From Sphaerobacter sp. (GTDB taxonomy: Bacteria; Chloroflexota; Chloroflexia; Thermomicrobiales; Thermomicrobiaceae), in the NCBI RefSeq assembly GCF_019683595.1, contig NZ_JADGHZ010000022.1:1-35698 (forward strand): DNA of 35,698 nt, in the 5' to 3' direction. The position numbers and the translations under genes are program-made. Positions 14,622-22,942 of the stretch are shown one piece after another (position 1 is the stretch's first letter; every line of letters begins with the position of its first letter). Below the pieces are notes generated by a model, which saw only the letters and a program-made list of their open reading frames with translations, was not told the DNA's origin and did no database searches.

Positions 14622-15275
14622 ATGGGCACTGAGATTATCTTCGTGCGACATGGAGAGACCGCCGGAAACCTGGACGGGCGCCTGCACGGCCGCACCGACC
14701 TGCCACTGACCGAACGAGGGCGGCTGCAGGCCCAGCGGGTCGCCGAGCGGCTCGCCGATCTCGCGGACATCCGCGCGATCTACAGCAGCCCACTCCAGCG
14801 AGCGCGTGCCACAGCGGAGACGATCGGGCGACGGCTCGCCCTGACACCCACACTGCTCGACGACCTCATGGAGTTGAATTTCGGTGATATGGAGGGACAC
14901 ACCCTCCAGGAACTCCGGCAGCAGCACCCGGACCTCTACGCCCGGCTGATGGACAGCCGGGATCTCGATGCAGGATTCCCCAACGGCGAAACACGGCGGG
15001 AGTTCCACGCCCGCGTTGGGCGCGCCCTCGACGCCTTCCGTGAGATGTACGCCGGGTCGCGGTTGGTGATCGTGAGCCATCTCATGGTCATTGGTTCCGG
15101 GTTGGCGCAACTCCTGACCGGCGATCCCAACAAGTGGGACAAGTTCATGGTCGCCAACTGCAGCGTCACGCACGTTGAGATCGCGCCATCTGGGGCCGTG
15201 ACACTCCACTGCTGGAACGACATCTCGCATCTCGGCAAGGCAACGGAGGGAACCGGATGGACCTTACCGTCCTAG
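14622..15275 (+). CDS. Histidine phosphatase family protein (phosphoglycerate mutase-like)
   Basis: 217 residues. The RHG motif lies in FVRHGETAGN with the phospho-acceptor His10. The GRTDLPLTERGRLQA and IYSSPLQRARATAETI blocks and a second catalytic His in VIVSHLMV are all typical of the branch-1 phosphatase/mutase fold. Members include cofactor-dependent phosphoglycerate mutase and phosphatases of alpha-ribazole phosphate or glucosyl-3-phosphoglycerate; this one is too short and divergent to assign. GAGGGGG lies 7 nt before the ATG at 14622. The next gene starts 19 nt inside its 3' end, so the two are translationally coupled. Cytoplasmic. Confidence 0.9.
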   Translation: MGTEIIFVRHGETAGNLDGRLHGRTDLPLTERGRLQAQRVAERLADLADIRAIYSSPLQRARATAETIGRRLALTPTLLDDLMELNFGDMEGHTLQELRQQHPDLYARLMDSRDLDAGFPNGETRREFHARVGRALDAFREMYAGSRLVIVSHLMVIGSGLAQLLTGDPNKWDKFMVANCSVTHVEIAPSGAVTLHCWNDISHLGKATEGTGWTLPS

Positions 15276-16063
15276 GCGGCGCGGCCGCCTGCCCTAACCC
15301 GGCACAGGGGTGCGCCGGCTACCTCGTCACGCACGAGGGCATGCGCGTAGTCCTCGACTGCGGGCCCGGTACCCTCCCCGTCCTGCGCGATCTCGCCGAC
15401 GTGCGCACGCTGGACGCGATCATCATCTCCCACCTCCACGCCGACCACACCCTCGATCTCGTGCCGTTGCGCTACGGGTTGAAGTACGGGCCGGGTTCGA
15501 ACGATCGTCGCTTGCCCGTTTATCTCCCGCCGGGCGGGTTGGCCTTCCTCGATCGCATCGCGGCAGCGCTGGCGACCGACGGTGAGCCCTCCGGCGACTT
15601 CTTCGAGTCGGTGTACGCGCTCGCCGAGTACGATGCTGCGAGCGAGCTCACCATCGGCTCATTGACGATCCGATTTCACCCCACGCGGCACTCGATCCCG
15701 TGCTGGGCGATGCGCATCGAGGACGGCCAGCACGTGCTCGCCTACCTCGCTGACACGGCCCACTCCCCAGACCTCGCGCACTTCGCCCACGGGGCCGACC
15801 TTCTGGTCTGCGAGGCAACCCTGGACGACCCGGAGATCGGCGGTACAGTGGGGCATCTTACCGCGCGGCAGGCCGGCGAGATGGCAGCGGCAGCCGAGGC
15901 CCGGACCCTGCTCCTCACCCACTACTGGGCAGAGTTGGGGCGCGAGCGGCTGCGCGCTGAGGCGATGGAGGCGTTCGGCGGCCCGGTCGAGGTCGCCACG
16001 CCCTATGCAACGTTCACGGTCGGTCCGCGCAACGCCGGTGACGGGAGCAGCGCCCGTGAGTGA
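15257..16063 (+). CDS. Metallo-beta-lactamase-fold hydrolase (RNase Z-like group)
   Basis: 268 residues. The HLHADH zinc motif is at residues 59-64 (His59, His61, Asp63, His64), preceded by VVLDCGPGTLPVLR. Further ligands are His in FHPTRHSIPCWAMRI, Asp in LAYLADTAHSPDL and His in LLLTHYWAEL. The layout resembles the ElaC/RNase Z and AHL-lactonase-like branch, but the flexible exosite arm of true RNase Z is not evident, so a tRNA-processing role is unlikely. The substrate is unknown. It overlaps the upstream phosphatase by 19 nt and the downstream peptidase by 8 nt. GGAGGGA lies before the ATG. Confidence 0.88.
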   Translation: MDLTVLGGAAACPNPAQGCAGYLVTHEGMRVVLDCGPGTLPVLRDLADVRTLDAIIISHLHADHTLDLVPLRYGLKYGPGSNDRRLPVYLPPGGLAFLDRIAAALATDGEPSGDFFESVYALAEYDAASELTIGSLTIRFHPTRHSIPCWAMRIEDGQHVLAYLADTAHSPDLAHFAHGADLLVCEATLDDPEIGGTVGHLTARQAGEMAAAAEARTLLLTHYWAELGRERLRAEAMEAFGGPVEVATPYATFTVGPRNAGDGSSARE

Positions 16064-17000
16064 CCACGGATGGGAGCCATTCGCAATCGCCGGGTTCCGC
16101 GTGGGGCACTGGACGCATCCCAGCGGCGCGACCGGCTGCACGGTGATCGTCGCCGACGCGCCTGCGCTGGCGGTCGCCGACGTACGCGGCGGTGCACCGG
16201 GAACTCGTGAGGTCGCGTTGCTCGAGCAGGGGCGATTGGTCCAGCGCGTCGACGCTGTCCTCCTCACCGGTGGAAGCGCTTTCGGTCTCGCTGCCGCCGA
16301 CGGGGTCGTGAAGTGGCTGCGTGAGCGAGGCCGCGGCTTCCCAACCGCCAGCATCCCGGTGCCCATCGTCGCGGGTGCCGTGATCTTCGATCTCCATGGC
16401 CCGACGCCGCCGCTTCCGACGGCAGACTCCGGCTACGAGGCAGCCGCCAATGCGGTGCCCGACGGGTGGATCTCGGGTCGCGTCGGTGCCGGGAGCGGGG
16501 CGACCGCCGGCAAGGCTGCGGGACGCGATCGCGCGACATCCACCGGGATCGGCTCTGCGTGTGTTCACACAGAGCTCGGCACACTCGGCGCGCTCTTCGT
16601 GGTCAATCCCTTCGGTGATGTGGTCGATCCCGACACCGGAAGGATCCTCGCCGGAACGCGCGGCGACGAGCCTGGTACCTGGGCCGATACCGAGCAGGTC
16701 ATCCTGCGTGGCCGATCGCCCAACCAGGGCTCGGGATTGAATACGGTCATCGGGGTGGTCGCCGTCGACGGGGAGATGGACCGCGACGCACTGGTGCGGG
16801 TGGCGGTCGCCGCGCACGACGGAATCGCCCGCGCGGTTCGTCCGGCCCATACCCTTTTCGATGGAGATGTCGTCTTCGTCCTGGGACGCCGGGAGGGCTC
16901 GCCGCCCGACCACGCCGTGCTGACGTGGTGTACGGCGGCGCAGCGTGCCGTGGCCGAGGCTATTGTCCGGAGTGTCCGCCGACCTGACGGCAAGGGATGA
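16056..17000 (+). CDS. P1 family peptidase (DmpA/BapA-like, S58)
   Basis: 314 residues from the GTG at 16056, which has GGGAG 8 nt upstream and sits in the 8-nt overlap with the MBL gene. Family signs: the N-terminal FRVGHWTHPSGATGCTVI, the VLLTGGSAFGLAAADGVVKWL block, SGRVGAGSGATAGKAAGR, and STGIGSA, the region holding the nucleophilic Ser at the autocatalytic cleavage site, followed by LGALFVVNPFGDVVDPDTG. The family is made as a precursor that cuts itself into two chains. Members are D-aminopeptidases, beta-peptidyl aminopeptidases or putative amidases; this one is of the short, poorly characterised kind. No signal peptide is visible. Confidence 0.88.
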   Translation: MSDHGWEPFAIAGFRVGHWTHPSGATGCTVIVADAPALAVADVRGGAPGTREVALLEQGRLVQRVDAVLLTGGSAFGLAAADGVVKWLRERGRGFPTASIPVPIVAGAVIFDLHGPTPPLPTADSGYEAAANAVPDGWISGRVGAGSGATAGKAAGRDRATSTGIGSACVHTELGTLGALFVVNPFGDVVDPDTGRILAGTRGDEPGTWADTEQVILRGRSPNQGSGLNTVIGVVAVDGEMDRDALVRVAVAAHDGIARAVRPAHTLFDGDVVFVLGRREGSPPDHAVLTWCTAAQRAVAEAIVRSVRRPDGKG

Positions 17001-17016
17001 TTCGATACGAGGGACG

Positions 17017-17025
17017 TGTTACACT
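17017..17025 (+). promoter_or_regulatory. Extended -10 promoter for the TIM-barrel gene
   Basis: TGT-TACACT (hexamer 17020-17025), 17 bp after the peptidase stop. No clear -35. Leader to the ATG at 17102 is about 70 nt. Confidence 0.5.
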
Positions 17026-17101
17026 GGGAGCGGATATCCCGAGCGGGCCCTCATAGCCGACCCTCAGTGGAGCGGTCATCGTCGGACCGAGGTCGTTCTG
17101 T

Positions 17102-17968
17102 ATGGAGATCCTCGTCTCTACAGGGTCGCTCACCGGCATCCCGCTGCGGTGTGCCTTCGACTTGGCTCGCCGGGCCGGCGCCGATGGCGTGGAACTGATG
17201 CTCACCAGTCGCCTAGTCCGTGATGGACCGGAGCGGATTCAGGCGTTGGAGCACCAGACCGGCGTTCCGGTCCGCGCGGTACACACCGTTATGCGCCTGC
17301 GTGATCCCTCCCTTGAACGGGCGGCCGAAGACATCCTCATCTCGGCACACTTCGCACATCGCCTGGCCAACTGCGATGCGCTCGTGGTCCACCTCCCCAG
17401 CGCCCCGACGTTGCATGCGCCCGGCACGCGCATCTGGTTCGACGCGATCGATACGGCGCTCACCGTGACGGAGCAAGGGCGCGCACGCATTGCTATCGAG
17501 AATACCGGGCGGCTGCGACGCTCCGATCCAGAGCCATTCCTCGATCATCCAGACCGGCTGCTTCGGTTCGCCCAGGAGTGGGGCGTCGCGATCACCTACG
17601 ACACCGCCCACGCCGCCAGCCAGGGATGGGACGTGCTCGAGGTCGCTGCGCCGCTTGCTCCCCATCTCGCCAACGTCCACCTGAGCGACTATGGGAGACG
17701 GACGTTCCCCGTGGGCCTCGCGAACGCCCTCCTGCGCGACCATCAGCTCCCCGGCACCGGTGTTCTCCCCCTCGGCGACGTGCTGGACAGATTGGTTCGT
17801 GCAGGATACGACGGCCTCGTCACGCTGGAATTGAGCCCCGTCGCCCTCCGGGTACCCTGGTTCCCGTCCACCGAGCGGCGGCTGGCCGCGGCCATCGGTT
17901 ATTGCCGCGCGGCTATCTTCGCGGCGCTCCGGACCGGTCAGACCACGCACCATCCGCGTCGCCCATAA
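17102..17968 (+). CDS. Sugar phosphate isomerase/epimerase-like TIM-barrel protein
   Basis: 288 residues of the AP-endonuclease family 2 / xylose-isomerase-like barrel. Candidate metal ligands line up at strand ends: Glu133 (IAIENTG), Asp167 and His170 (ITYDTAHA), His193 (NVHLSD) and Glu243 (VTLELSP). This pattern is shared by sugar isomerases, epimerases and endonuclease IV; the short length and lack of Nfo-specific motifs argue against DNA repair. The substrate is unknown. It begins with MEILVSTGSLTG, and a weak Shine-Dalgarno precedes it. The last gene before the convergent ribosomal block, it ends 6 bp before the shared hairpin. Confidence 0.85.
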   Translation: MEILVSTGSLTGIPLRCAFDLARRAGADGVELMLTSRLVRDGPERIQALEHQTGVPVRAVHTVMRLRDPSLERAAEDILISAHFAHRLANCDALVVHLPSAPTLHAPGTRIWFDAIDTALTVTEQGRARIAIENTGRLRRSDPEPFLDHPDRLLRFAQEWGVAITYDTAHAASQGWDVLEVAAPLAPHLANVHLSDYGRRTFPVGLANALLRDHQLPGTGVLPLGDVLDRLVRAGYDGLVTLELSPVALRVPWFPSTERRLAAAIGYCRAAIFAALRTGQTTHHPRRP

Positions 17969-17973
17969 CCAAA

Positions 17974-18000
17974 CGAGGCGCCGGCATGGCCGACGCCTCG
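17974..18000 (-). terminator. Terminator closing the ribosomal-protein block
   Basis: CGAGGCG (17974-17980) pairs with CGCCTCG (17994-18000) and an inner CGGC/GCCG pair extends the stem after one mismatch, leaving a 3-nt loop. Read leftward it is followed by TTTGGTTATG, so it fits a factor-independent terminator for rpsI. It can also stop the convergent TIM-barrel transcript, though without a T-run. Confidence 0.7.
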
Positions 18001-18030
18001 GAGTGCGCGTGTGTGCGTGTAAAACGCCCG

Positions 18031-18474
18031 CTAGCGCTTGGTGTACTGCGGCGCCTTGCGGGCCCGCTTGAGCCCGACCTTCTTCCGCTCCTTCACCCGC
18101 GCGTCGCGGGTCAGGAGCCCAGCCCGGCGCAGCACCGGCCGCAGCTCGGGATCGTGCCGCAGCAGCGCCCGCGCGATGCCGTGCCGCACCGCGCCCGCCT
18201 GGCCGCTCAACCCGCCGCCTCGAACGCGAACGCGGACGTCGAAGCGGTCAAACGTGTTGGTCAGCCGCAGCGGCTCGGAAATGATGAGCTGATAGATGTC
18301 ACGGCCGCCGAAGTACTCGCGCGGCTCCTTCTTGTTGACCGTGATGCGGCCGTTGCCGGGGTACAGCCGGACCTGGGCAACGGCGGTCTTCCGCCGGCCA
18401 ACCCCGTAAAAGTAGCGCGGCCGATCACCGGTCGCCTGATTCTCCGCTGGTGCCGTGCTCGCGGTTGCTTCCAC
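18031..18474 (-). CDS. rpsI: 30S ribosomal protein S9
   Basis: 147 residues. The core starts at [20 protein letters not shown], preceded by about 22 low-complexity residues, and ends in the basic [12 protein letters not shown] tail whose last residues reach the P-site tRNA. S9 binds 16S rRNA in the small-subunit head. It is the last gene of the leftward block, 16 bp after rplM, with which it is almost always paired. The N-terminal extension ([16 protein letters not shown]) is longer than in E. coli and probably disordered. Confidence 0.97.
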   Translation of the reverse strand: MEATASTAPAENQATGDRPRYFYGVGRRKTAVAQVRLYPGNGRITVNKKEPREYFGGRDIYQLIISEPLRLTNTFDRFDVRVRVRGGGLSGQAGAVRHGIARALLRHDPELRPVLRRAGLLTRDARVKERKKVGLKRARKAPQYTKR

Positions 18475-18490
18475 CTGGTTCGCCCCTCCT

Positions 18491-18925
18491 CTAGCCCTCG
18501 ATTCGGAGTTCCGTCGGGCGCTGCGCCTGGTGCGGATGCTCGGGCCCGGCGTACACCTTCAGCTTCTTGAACATCTTCTCGCCGAGCGCGTTCTTGGGCA
18601 GCATGTTGCGCACCGCCCGCTCCACCGGCCGCGTGGGATGCTTGGCGATCAGGTCTGCGAACCGGGTCTGCTTGAAGCCGCCCGGGTAACCGGAGTGCCG
18701 GTAGTAGATCTTGTCGCGCTCCTTGTTCCCGGTCACCTTCACCTTCGCCGCGTTGATGACGATGACGAAGTCACCGGTGTCCATGTGCGTGGCGAAGGTC
18801 GGCTTGTGCTTGCCGCGGAGGATCGTCGCCACCTGGGAAGCGAGCCGCCCCAGCGTCTTGCCCTCCGCGTCGACGATGTACCATTGGCGCTCGATCTCGG
18901 AGGCCTTTGGCGAATACGTCTTCAT
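18491..18925 (-). CDS. rplM: 50S ribosomal protein L13
   Basis: 144 residues. It starts at [20 protein letters not shown], with GGGAG 9 nt upstream; a more upstream in-frame start at 18976 would overlap no gene but lacks conservation. Landmarks: KTLGRLAS near the start, [27 protein letters not shown], and the [29 protein letters not shown] block. L13 binds 23S rRNA early in large-subunit assembly. It follows truA by 37 bp and is cotranscribed with rpsI. Confidence 0.97.
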   Translation of the reverse strand: MKTYSPKASEIERQWYIVDAEGKTLGRLASQVATILRGKHKPTFATHMDTGDFVIVINAAKVKVTGNKERDKIYYRHSGYPGGFKQTRFADLIAKHPTRPVERAVRNMLPKNALGEKMFKKLKVYAGPEHPHQAQRPTELRIEG

Positions 18926-18962
18926 CACCCTCAACTCCCGTGTTGCCTGCGGCGTCATCCGA

Positions 18963-19778
18963 TTACTCGGCGCCATCCGGGTCGTCGTCGTAGGCGACCC
19001 GCCAGAGAACGAGACCCTGCGCCGGGGCCGGCGCCTCGCCGCGACGGCGGTCCCGGCCGGCTAGCAACTCTCGTGTCCACTCGATCGGCCGGTCACCCCG
19101 GCCGACCGCCACCAGGCTCCCGACAATGTTCCGCACCATGTGCGGCAGAAAGCCGTCGGCCCGAATTCCGAACTCAAGCAGTCGCCCGCTGCGGTCGTCA
19201 CGCTCGAACGGCTGGTCCACAACTCGCCAGCCAGCCAAGGATACCGTACGCGTCGTGTCGACGCCCGATCCCGGTACCCCGACCCCGGCACCCGCGACCG
19301 CCGCGAAATCGTGCCGCCCGACGAACGCCGCGGCCGCGGCGTTCATCGCGGCGAGGTCCAACGGCGTCCGGACGACCCAGACGCGGTCCCGCATCAGCGT
19401 CGGTACCGGTCCCTCCCAGACGAAGTACCGGTACTCCCGCCAGCGAGCGGCGAACCGGGCGTGAAAGCGCTCGTCGACCTCTTTGGCCCCATACACCACG
19501 ACATCGTCGGGAGTCAGGGCCATCAACGCCCGCGCCAACTCGTCGGCCGAGCGCGCCCACCGGATGCGGAGGCTGGCGACCTGCCCGACCGCGTGGACTC
19601 CGCGATCGGTGCGCCCCGCCAGCGCGACCCGGATCGGCTCCCCGGCCAGGCGCTCGGCAGCCGCTTCGAGCACCCCCTGCACCGTCCGGACGCCCGGCTG
19701 ACGCTGCGACCCGAAGAATGCGCCGCCGTCGTAGCCGAGATCCACCCGGAAGGTGCGAACGGCGATCGGCTGCCCCAT
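18963..19778 (-). CDS. truA: tRNA pseudouridine(38-40) synthase TruA
   Basis: 271 residues. The catalytic Asp58 lies in [14 protein letters not shown]. Other family blocks are [14 protein letters not shown] near the start, [13 protein letters not shown] in the middle, and [19 protein letters not shown] near the end. TruA converts uridines 38-40 of the anticodon arm to pseudouridine. It sits between rplQ (20-bp gap) and rplM, the arrangement known from many Gram-positive and related genomes. It begins at the ATG at 19778. Confidence 0.95.
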   Translation of the reverse strand: MGQPIAVRTFRVDLGYDGGAFFGSQRQPGVRTVQGVLEAAAERLAGEPIRVALAGRTDRGVHAVGQVASLRIRWARSADELARALMALTPDDVVVYGAKEVDERFHARFAARWREYRYFVWEGPVPTLMRDRVWVVRTPLDLAAMNAAAAAFVGRHDFAAVAGAGVGVPGSGVDTTRTVSLAGWRVVDQPFERDDRSGRLLEFGIRADGFLPHMVRNIVGSLVAVGRGDRPIEWTRELLAGRDRRRGEAPAPAQGLVLWRVAYDDDPDGAE

Positions 19779-19798
19779 CGCCGCCCCGCGCCCGGGCC

Positions 19799-20152
19799 TT
19801 AGGCGACGAACTCGATCACCGCCATCGGCGCGCCATCGCCGCGCCGTGGCCCGAGCTTATAGATGCGCGTGTAGCCGCCCGCCTGCCCCTCGAAGCGCGG
19901 TCCAAGCACCTCGAACAGCTTGGCCACAGCGCGCTCGTCACCCAGGCGCGCCATCAGCAGCCGCCGCCGGTGCTCCGTATCCTCGCGCGCCATGGTGACG
20001 TACTTCTCGACGATCGGGCGGACCGTCTTGGCCTTCGCCTCGGTCGTCGTCATGCGCTCATGCAGGATGAGTGAGATCGCCAGGTTGCGGAAGAGCGCCT
20101 TCCGCTCCTTGGTCGAACGACCGAACTTCCGTCCGGCGACCCGATGCCTCAT
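19799..20152 (-). CDS. rplQ: 50S ribosomal protein L17
   Basis: 117 residues. It starts MRHRVAGRKFGRSTKERKAL and has FRNLAISLILHERMTTTEAKAKTVRP, all diagnostic for L17; the C-terminal PMAVIEFV ends the protein. L17 lies near the peptide exit tunnel. The ATG overlaps the rpoA stop (ATGA), so it is translationally coupled to the RNA polymerase alpha subunit, as is usual for this pair. Confidence 0.97.
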   Translation of the reverse strand: MRHRVAGRKFGRSTKERKALFRNLAISLILHERMTTTEAKAKTVRPIVEKYVTMAREDTEHRRRLLMARLGDERAVAKLFEVLGPRFEGQAGGYTRIYKLGPRRGDGAPMAVIEFVA

Positions 20153-21168
20153 TCGTTGGTCTCCTCCACCTGACTGGAGAGCGCAGCCTCGGCGTCCTCA
20201 GCCGCCTCTCCCTCGGACGCGGCCTCCTTCTCCTTCGCCGCATCCATCGCGAGCGTGTAGCCGTGCTCAGCCAGCCGCTCCCGGAGCTCCTGCAGCGAGC
20301 GAGGACCAAAGTTGCGGATCGACAGCAACTGCTCCTGCGGAAGCGAAAGCACCTGTCCGACGCGCTCGATCTGCCGGCTCCGCAGCGCGTTGAGCACGCG
20401 CGGCGACAGCCCGAGCTCCGCCAGCGGCCGGTTGTCGACGATACTCGGCGTCGTGTCCTCTTCCTCTTCCGGCTCGCTCGGCTCGCGGTTGAAGTCCGCG
20501 ATCAGGCGGGCATGATCGACCAGGATCTGGGCCGCCTCGCTCAGCGCGTCAGCCGGTTCGATCGTCCCATCGGTGATGATCTCAATGATGAGCCGGTCGT
20601 AGTCGGTCATCTGGCCGACGCGGGTGTGCTCGACCACGTAGTTGACCTTCTCGATCGGCGTGAAGATCGCGTCGACCGGGATCTCACCGATCGTGTAGAT
20701 CTCCTGCATCTCGGCCGGCTGGTAACCGCGGCCACGCGCGATGACCAGATCCATCTCCAGCCGCGCGTCGTCGTTGTCCAGCGTCGCGATGATGTGCTCG
20801 GGGTTGACCACCTCGACGTCGCCGGGCCAGTCGATATCGCCGGCGCGGACGACTCCCTCACCCTGGGCATACAGGCTGGCACGGCCCTCGCGGAACGACT
20901 CGGTCAGCGCCTTCAGTCGCACCCGCTTGAGATTGAGCACGATCTCCGTCACATCCTCGCGCACGCCTTCGATCGTCGAGAACTCGTGCCAGACATCGGC
21001 GATACGCACCCGCACGATGGCCGTGCCCGGGAGTGACCGGAGCAGGATGCGCCGGAGGGCGTTCCCGATGGTGATGCCATAGCCGGGCTCCAACGGCTCG
21101 ATCTCGAAGCGGCCGTAGTTGACCCCGGCGTGGGTCTGTTGAACTCTCGGTCGGGCTATCTCCAACAA
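20149..21168 (-). CDS. rpoA: DNA-directed RNA polymerase subunit alpha
   Basis: 339 residues. The N-terminal domain (to about 230) has the dimer and assembly signature GYGITIGNALRRILLRSLPG. After a flexible Glu-rich linker (SEPEEEEDTTP), the C-terminal domain has LSPRVLNALRSRQIERVGQVLSL and IRNFGPRSLQELRERL, the helix-hairpin-helix that contacts UP elements and activators. A tail of about 30 acidic/Ala-rich residues (KEKEAASEGEAAEDAEAA) follows; it is longer than in E. coli. It starts with TTG at 21168 (a second TTG follows), with AGAGGAGG 9 nt upstream. The next gene, rplQ, overlaps by 4 nt. Confidence 0.97.
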   Translation of the reverse strand: MLEIARPRVQQTHAGVNYGRFEIEPLEPGYGITIGNALRRILLRSLPGTAIVRVRIADVWHEFSTIEGVREDVTEIVLNLKRVRLKALTESFREGRASLYAQGEGVVRAGDIDWPGDVEVVNPEHIIATLDNDDARLEMDLVIARGRGYQPAEMQEIYTIGEIPVDAIFTPIEKVNYVVEHTRVGQMTDYDRLIIEIITDGTIEPADALSEAAQILVDHARLIADFNREPSEPEEEEDTTPSIVDNRPLAELGLSPRVLNALRSRQIERVGQVLSLPQEQLLSIRNFGPRSLQELRERLAEHGYTLAMDAAKEKEAASEGEAAEDAEAALSSQVEETNE

Positions 21169-21202
21169 GCGAATCAGCCTCCTCTGGGCATCCCCAGTGC
21201 GG

Positions 21203-21233
21203 GCGGGGCCGTCGGGCCAGGCAGCGGCCCCGC
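21203..21233 (-). other. Perfect hairpin between rpsD and rpoA
   Basis: GCGGGGCCG (21203-21211) and CGGCCCCGC (21225-21233) form a 9-bp all-G/C stem (loop 13 nt) in the 82-bp rpsD-rpoA gap. No T-run follows on the minus strand. It could be a processing, stability or attenuation site. Confidence 0.45.
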
Positions 21234-21250
21234 TGCGCCAGGTTCAATGG

Positions 21251-21895
21251 TTATCGGCTGTAGAACTCGACGACCAACTGCTCGTTGAACGGCGGTCGTT
21301 CGATCTGGTCCGGCGTCGGTGCGTTGATGATCCGGCCGCTCAACGACGCCATGTCGCGCGAGATCCACTCGGGCACCTGCTTCGAGCCCGCCGTCTCGGC
21401 CACAATCTTGAAGTACTCGCGCTCGCGGCTCTGCGGCCGCACCGCGACCACATCGCCCGGCTTGACGATGAACGACGGGATGTTCGTCTTCCGCCCGTTG
21501 ACCGTAAAGTGGCCGTGGCGGACCAACTGCCGCGCCTGGGCGCGCGAGTCGGCGAATCCGAGCCGGTAGACGACGTTGTCCAGGCGCATCTCCAGGATCT
21601 GGAGCAGGTTCTCGCCCGTGACACCACCGCGGCGCTCGGCTTCCTCGAAGTGACGCCGGAACTGCCGCTCCATGATGCCGTACATGCGGCGGATCTTCTG
21701 CTTCTCGCGGAGCTGCAGACCGTACTCCGACGGGCGCCGCGTGCGCTTCTGACCGTGCTGCCCCGGCGGGAAGTTCTTGGCCGGCTGCCGCTGAACGATC
21801 GGGCACTTCGGGCCGAGACAGCGCTCGCCCTTCAGAAAGAGCTTCATGCCCTCGCGGCGGCAGATCCGGCACACGGGACCGGTGTACCTTGCCAT
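21251..21895 (-). CDS. rpsD: 30S ribosomal protein S4 (zinc-binding form)
   Basis: 214 residues. The N-terminus has Cys9, Cys12, Cys26 and Cys31 (CRIC ... CLGPKC), the four-Cys zinc site of the C-plus form. The S4 RNA-binding domain holds [25 protein letters not shown] and [22 protein letters not shown]4 nucleates assembly of the small-subunit body and in other bacteria represses its own operon. It lies 38 bp after rpsK; a strong hairpin separates it from rpoA. Confidence 0.97.
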   Translation of the reverse strand: MARYTGPVCRICRREGMKLFLKGERCLGPKCPIVQRQPAKNFPPGQHGQKRTRRPSEYGLQLREKQKIRRMYGIMERQFRRHFEEAERRGGVTGENLLQILEMRLDNVVYRLGFADSRAQARQLVRHGHFTVNGRKTNIPSFIVKPGDVVAVRPQSREREYFKIVAETAGSKQVPEWISRDMASLSGRIINAPTPDQIERPPFNEQLVVEFYSR

Positions 21896-21933
21896 TCGTC
21901 CTCCTCAGCCCAGTAAGCCGTACTGGACTCGGC

Positions 21934-22344
21934 CTAGACGCGCCGCCGCTTCGGCGGGCGGCAACCGTTGTGCGGAACCGGCGTAATGTCAGAGATCGAC
22001 AGCACCTGCATGCCGGCGGCTTGCAGCGACCGGATGGCCATCTCCCGGCCGGCGCCGGGCCCCTTGATGAACACGTCGACCTGCCGCATGCCGTGGTCCA
22101 TCGCCTTCCGCGCCGCGTTTTCGGCGGCCACCTGGGCGGCGTAGGGCGTGCTCTTCCGCGATCCCTTGAAGCCGGAGGAACCCGCGCTCGCCCATCCGAC
22201 CACGTTGCCGGCCTGGTCGGTCAGGGTGACGATCGTGTTGTTGAAGGTGGACTGAATATACGCCCGCCCCCGGGGGATATTCTTCTTATCCCTCCGGCGC
22301 GGACGCGCCGACCGCCCTCGACCCGTTCGCCGTCGATCCGCCAT
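21934..22344 (-). CDS. rpsK: 30S ribosomal protein S11
   Basis: 136 residues. The core contains [21 protein letters not shown], the [16 protein letters not shown] block and the [21 protein letters not shown] stretch; the end [17 protein letters not shown] is diagnostic. A basic Arg-rich N-terminus of about 20 residues precedes the core. S11 forms part of the platform near the mRNA exit and P site. It follows rpsM by 58 bp. Confidence 0.97.
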   Translation of the reverse strand: MADRRRTGRGRSARPRRRDKKNIPRGRAYIQSTFNNTIVTLTDQAGNVVGWASAGSSGFKGSRKSTPYAAQVAAENAARKAMDHGMRQVDVFIKGPGAGREMAIRSLQAAGMQVLSISDITPVPHNGCRPPKRRRV

Positions 22345-22402
22345 TGAGTTGCTGTCCTCCCTCTGCTGGTTCCCTGTTGCCTAGCGGCTATGCGCGCGCA
22401 GC

Positions 22403-22777
22403 CTAACGCCCGCGCTTGCGAACACCGATGGCCCGCTTCGGACCCTTGCGGGTGCGCGCGTTGGTCCGGGTGCGCTGCCCGCGCACCGGGAGCCCGCGGC
22501 GATGCCGCAGCCCGCGGTAGCAGCCGATGTCCATCAGCCGCTTGATGTTCATGTTGATCTCGCGCCGCAGGTCCCCCTCGACCACCATCTCCTTCTCGAT
22601 GATGTCGCGGAGCCGGCCGACCTCGTCGTCCGTCAGATCCCGCACGCGGGTATCCGGCGACACACCCGTGCGCTCCAGCAGCTTCTTGCTGGTCGACAGC
22701 CCGATGCCGTAGATATAGGTCAGGGCGATCTCGACCCGCTTTTCCCGGGGGAGGTCTACACCCGCGATTCGAGCCAT
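22403..22777 (-). CDS. rpsM: 30S ribosomal protein S13
   Basis: 124 residues. [26 protein letters not shown] is the typical start; the helix-turn-helix region and [19 protein letters not shown] are intact, and the tail [13 protein letters not shown]... reaches P-site tRNA. S13 connects the head to the large subunit through bridges B1a/b. It is 15 bp after rpmJ. Confidence 0.97.
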   Translation of the reverse strand: MARIAGVDLPREKRVEIALTYIYGIGLSTSKKLLERTGVSPDTRVRDLTDDEVGRLRDIIEKEMVVEGDLRREINMNIKRLMDIGCYRGLRHRRGLPVRGQRTRTNARTRKGPKRAIGVRKRGR

Positions 22778-22792
22778 CAGCGTCCGTCCTCC

Positions 22793-22906
22793 CTACCCCT
22801 GCCGCTGCTTGTGCTTCGGGTTCGTGCAGATGACCCGCACCACCCCGCGGCGCCTGATGATCCGACAGTTGTCACACCGGCGCTTCACCGATGCCGTTAC
22901 CTTCAT
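22793..22906 (-). CDS. rpmJ: 50S ribosomal protein L36 (zinc-binding form)
   Basis: 37 residues, read directly from the minus strand: start ATG at 22906, stop TAG at 22793-22795. It begins [20 protein letters not shown] and ends in [12 protein letters not shown]. The zinc ligands Cys11, Cys14, Cys27 and His32 are all present, so it is the zinc-containing form. L36 binds helices of 23S rRNA at the base of the L7/L12 stalk region. It is in its usual place between infA and rpsM. GGAGAGAC lies upstream of the start. Confidence 0.95.
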   Translation of the reverse strand: MKVTASVKRRCDNCRIIRRRGVVRVICTNPKHKQRQG

Positions 22907-22927
22907 GTCTCTCCACCTCTCACACGC

Positions 22928-22942
22928 TGGGCGCCACGCCCA
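22928..22942 (-). other. Short hairpin after infA
   Basis: TGGGCG (22928-22933) and CGCCCA (22937-22942) give a 6-bp stem with a 3-nt loop directly after the infA stop codon. No T-run follows, so read-through into rpmJ is expected. Confidence 0.3.

Noticed and set aside
14622-15275. Calling the histidine phosphatase a phosphoglycerate mutase (gpmA) or alpha-ribazole phosphatase (cobC)
   Set aside because: The length is short for GpmA and there is no cobalamin gene nearby; only the broad family is safe.
15257-16063. Calling the MBL-fold enzyme RNase Z (rnz)
   Set aside because: The zinc motif matches but the exosite arm and other RNase Z features are not evident, so a specific name would be over-reach.
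18455-20074. A 539-codon rightward open frame across rplM, truA and rplQ
   Set aside because: It runs antisense across several conserved genes and is Arg/Pro-rich; a shadow frame.
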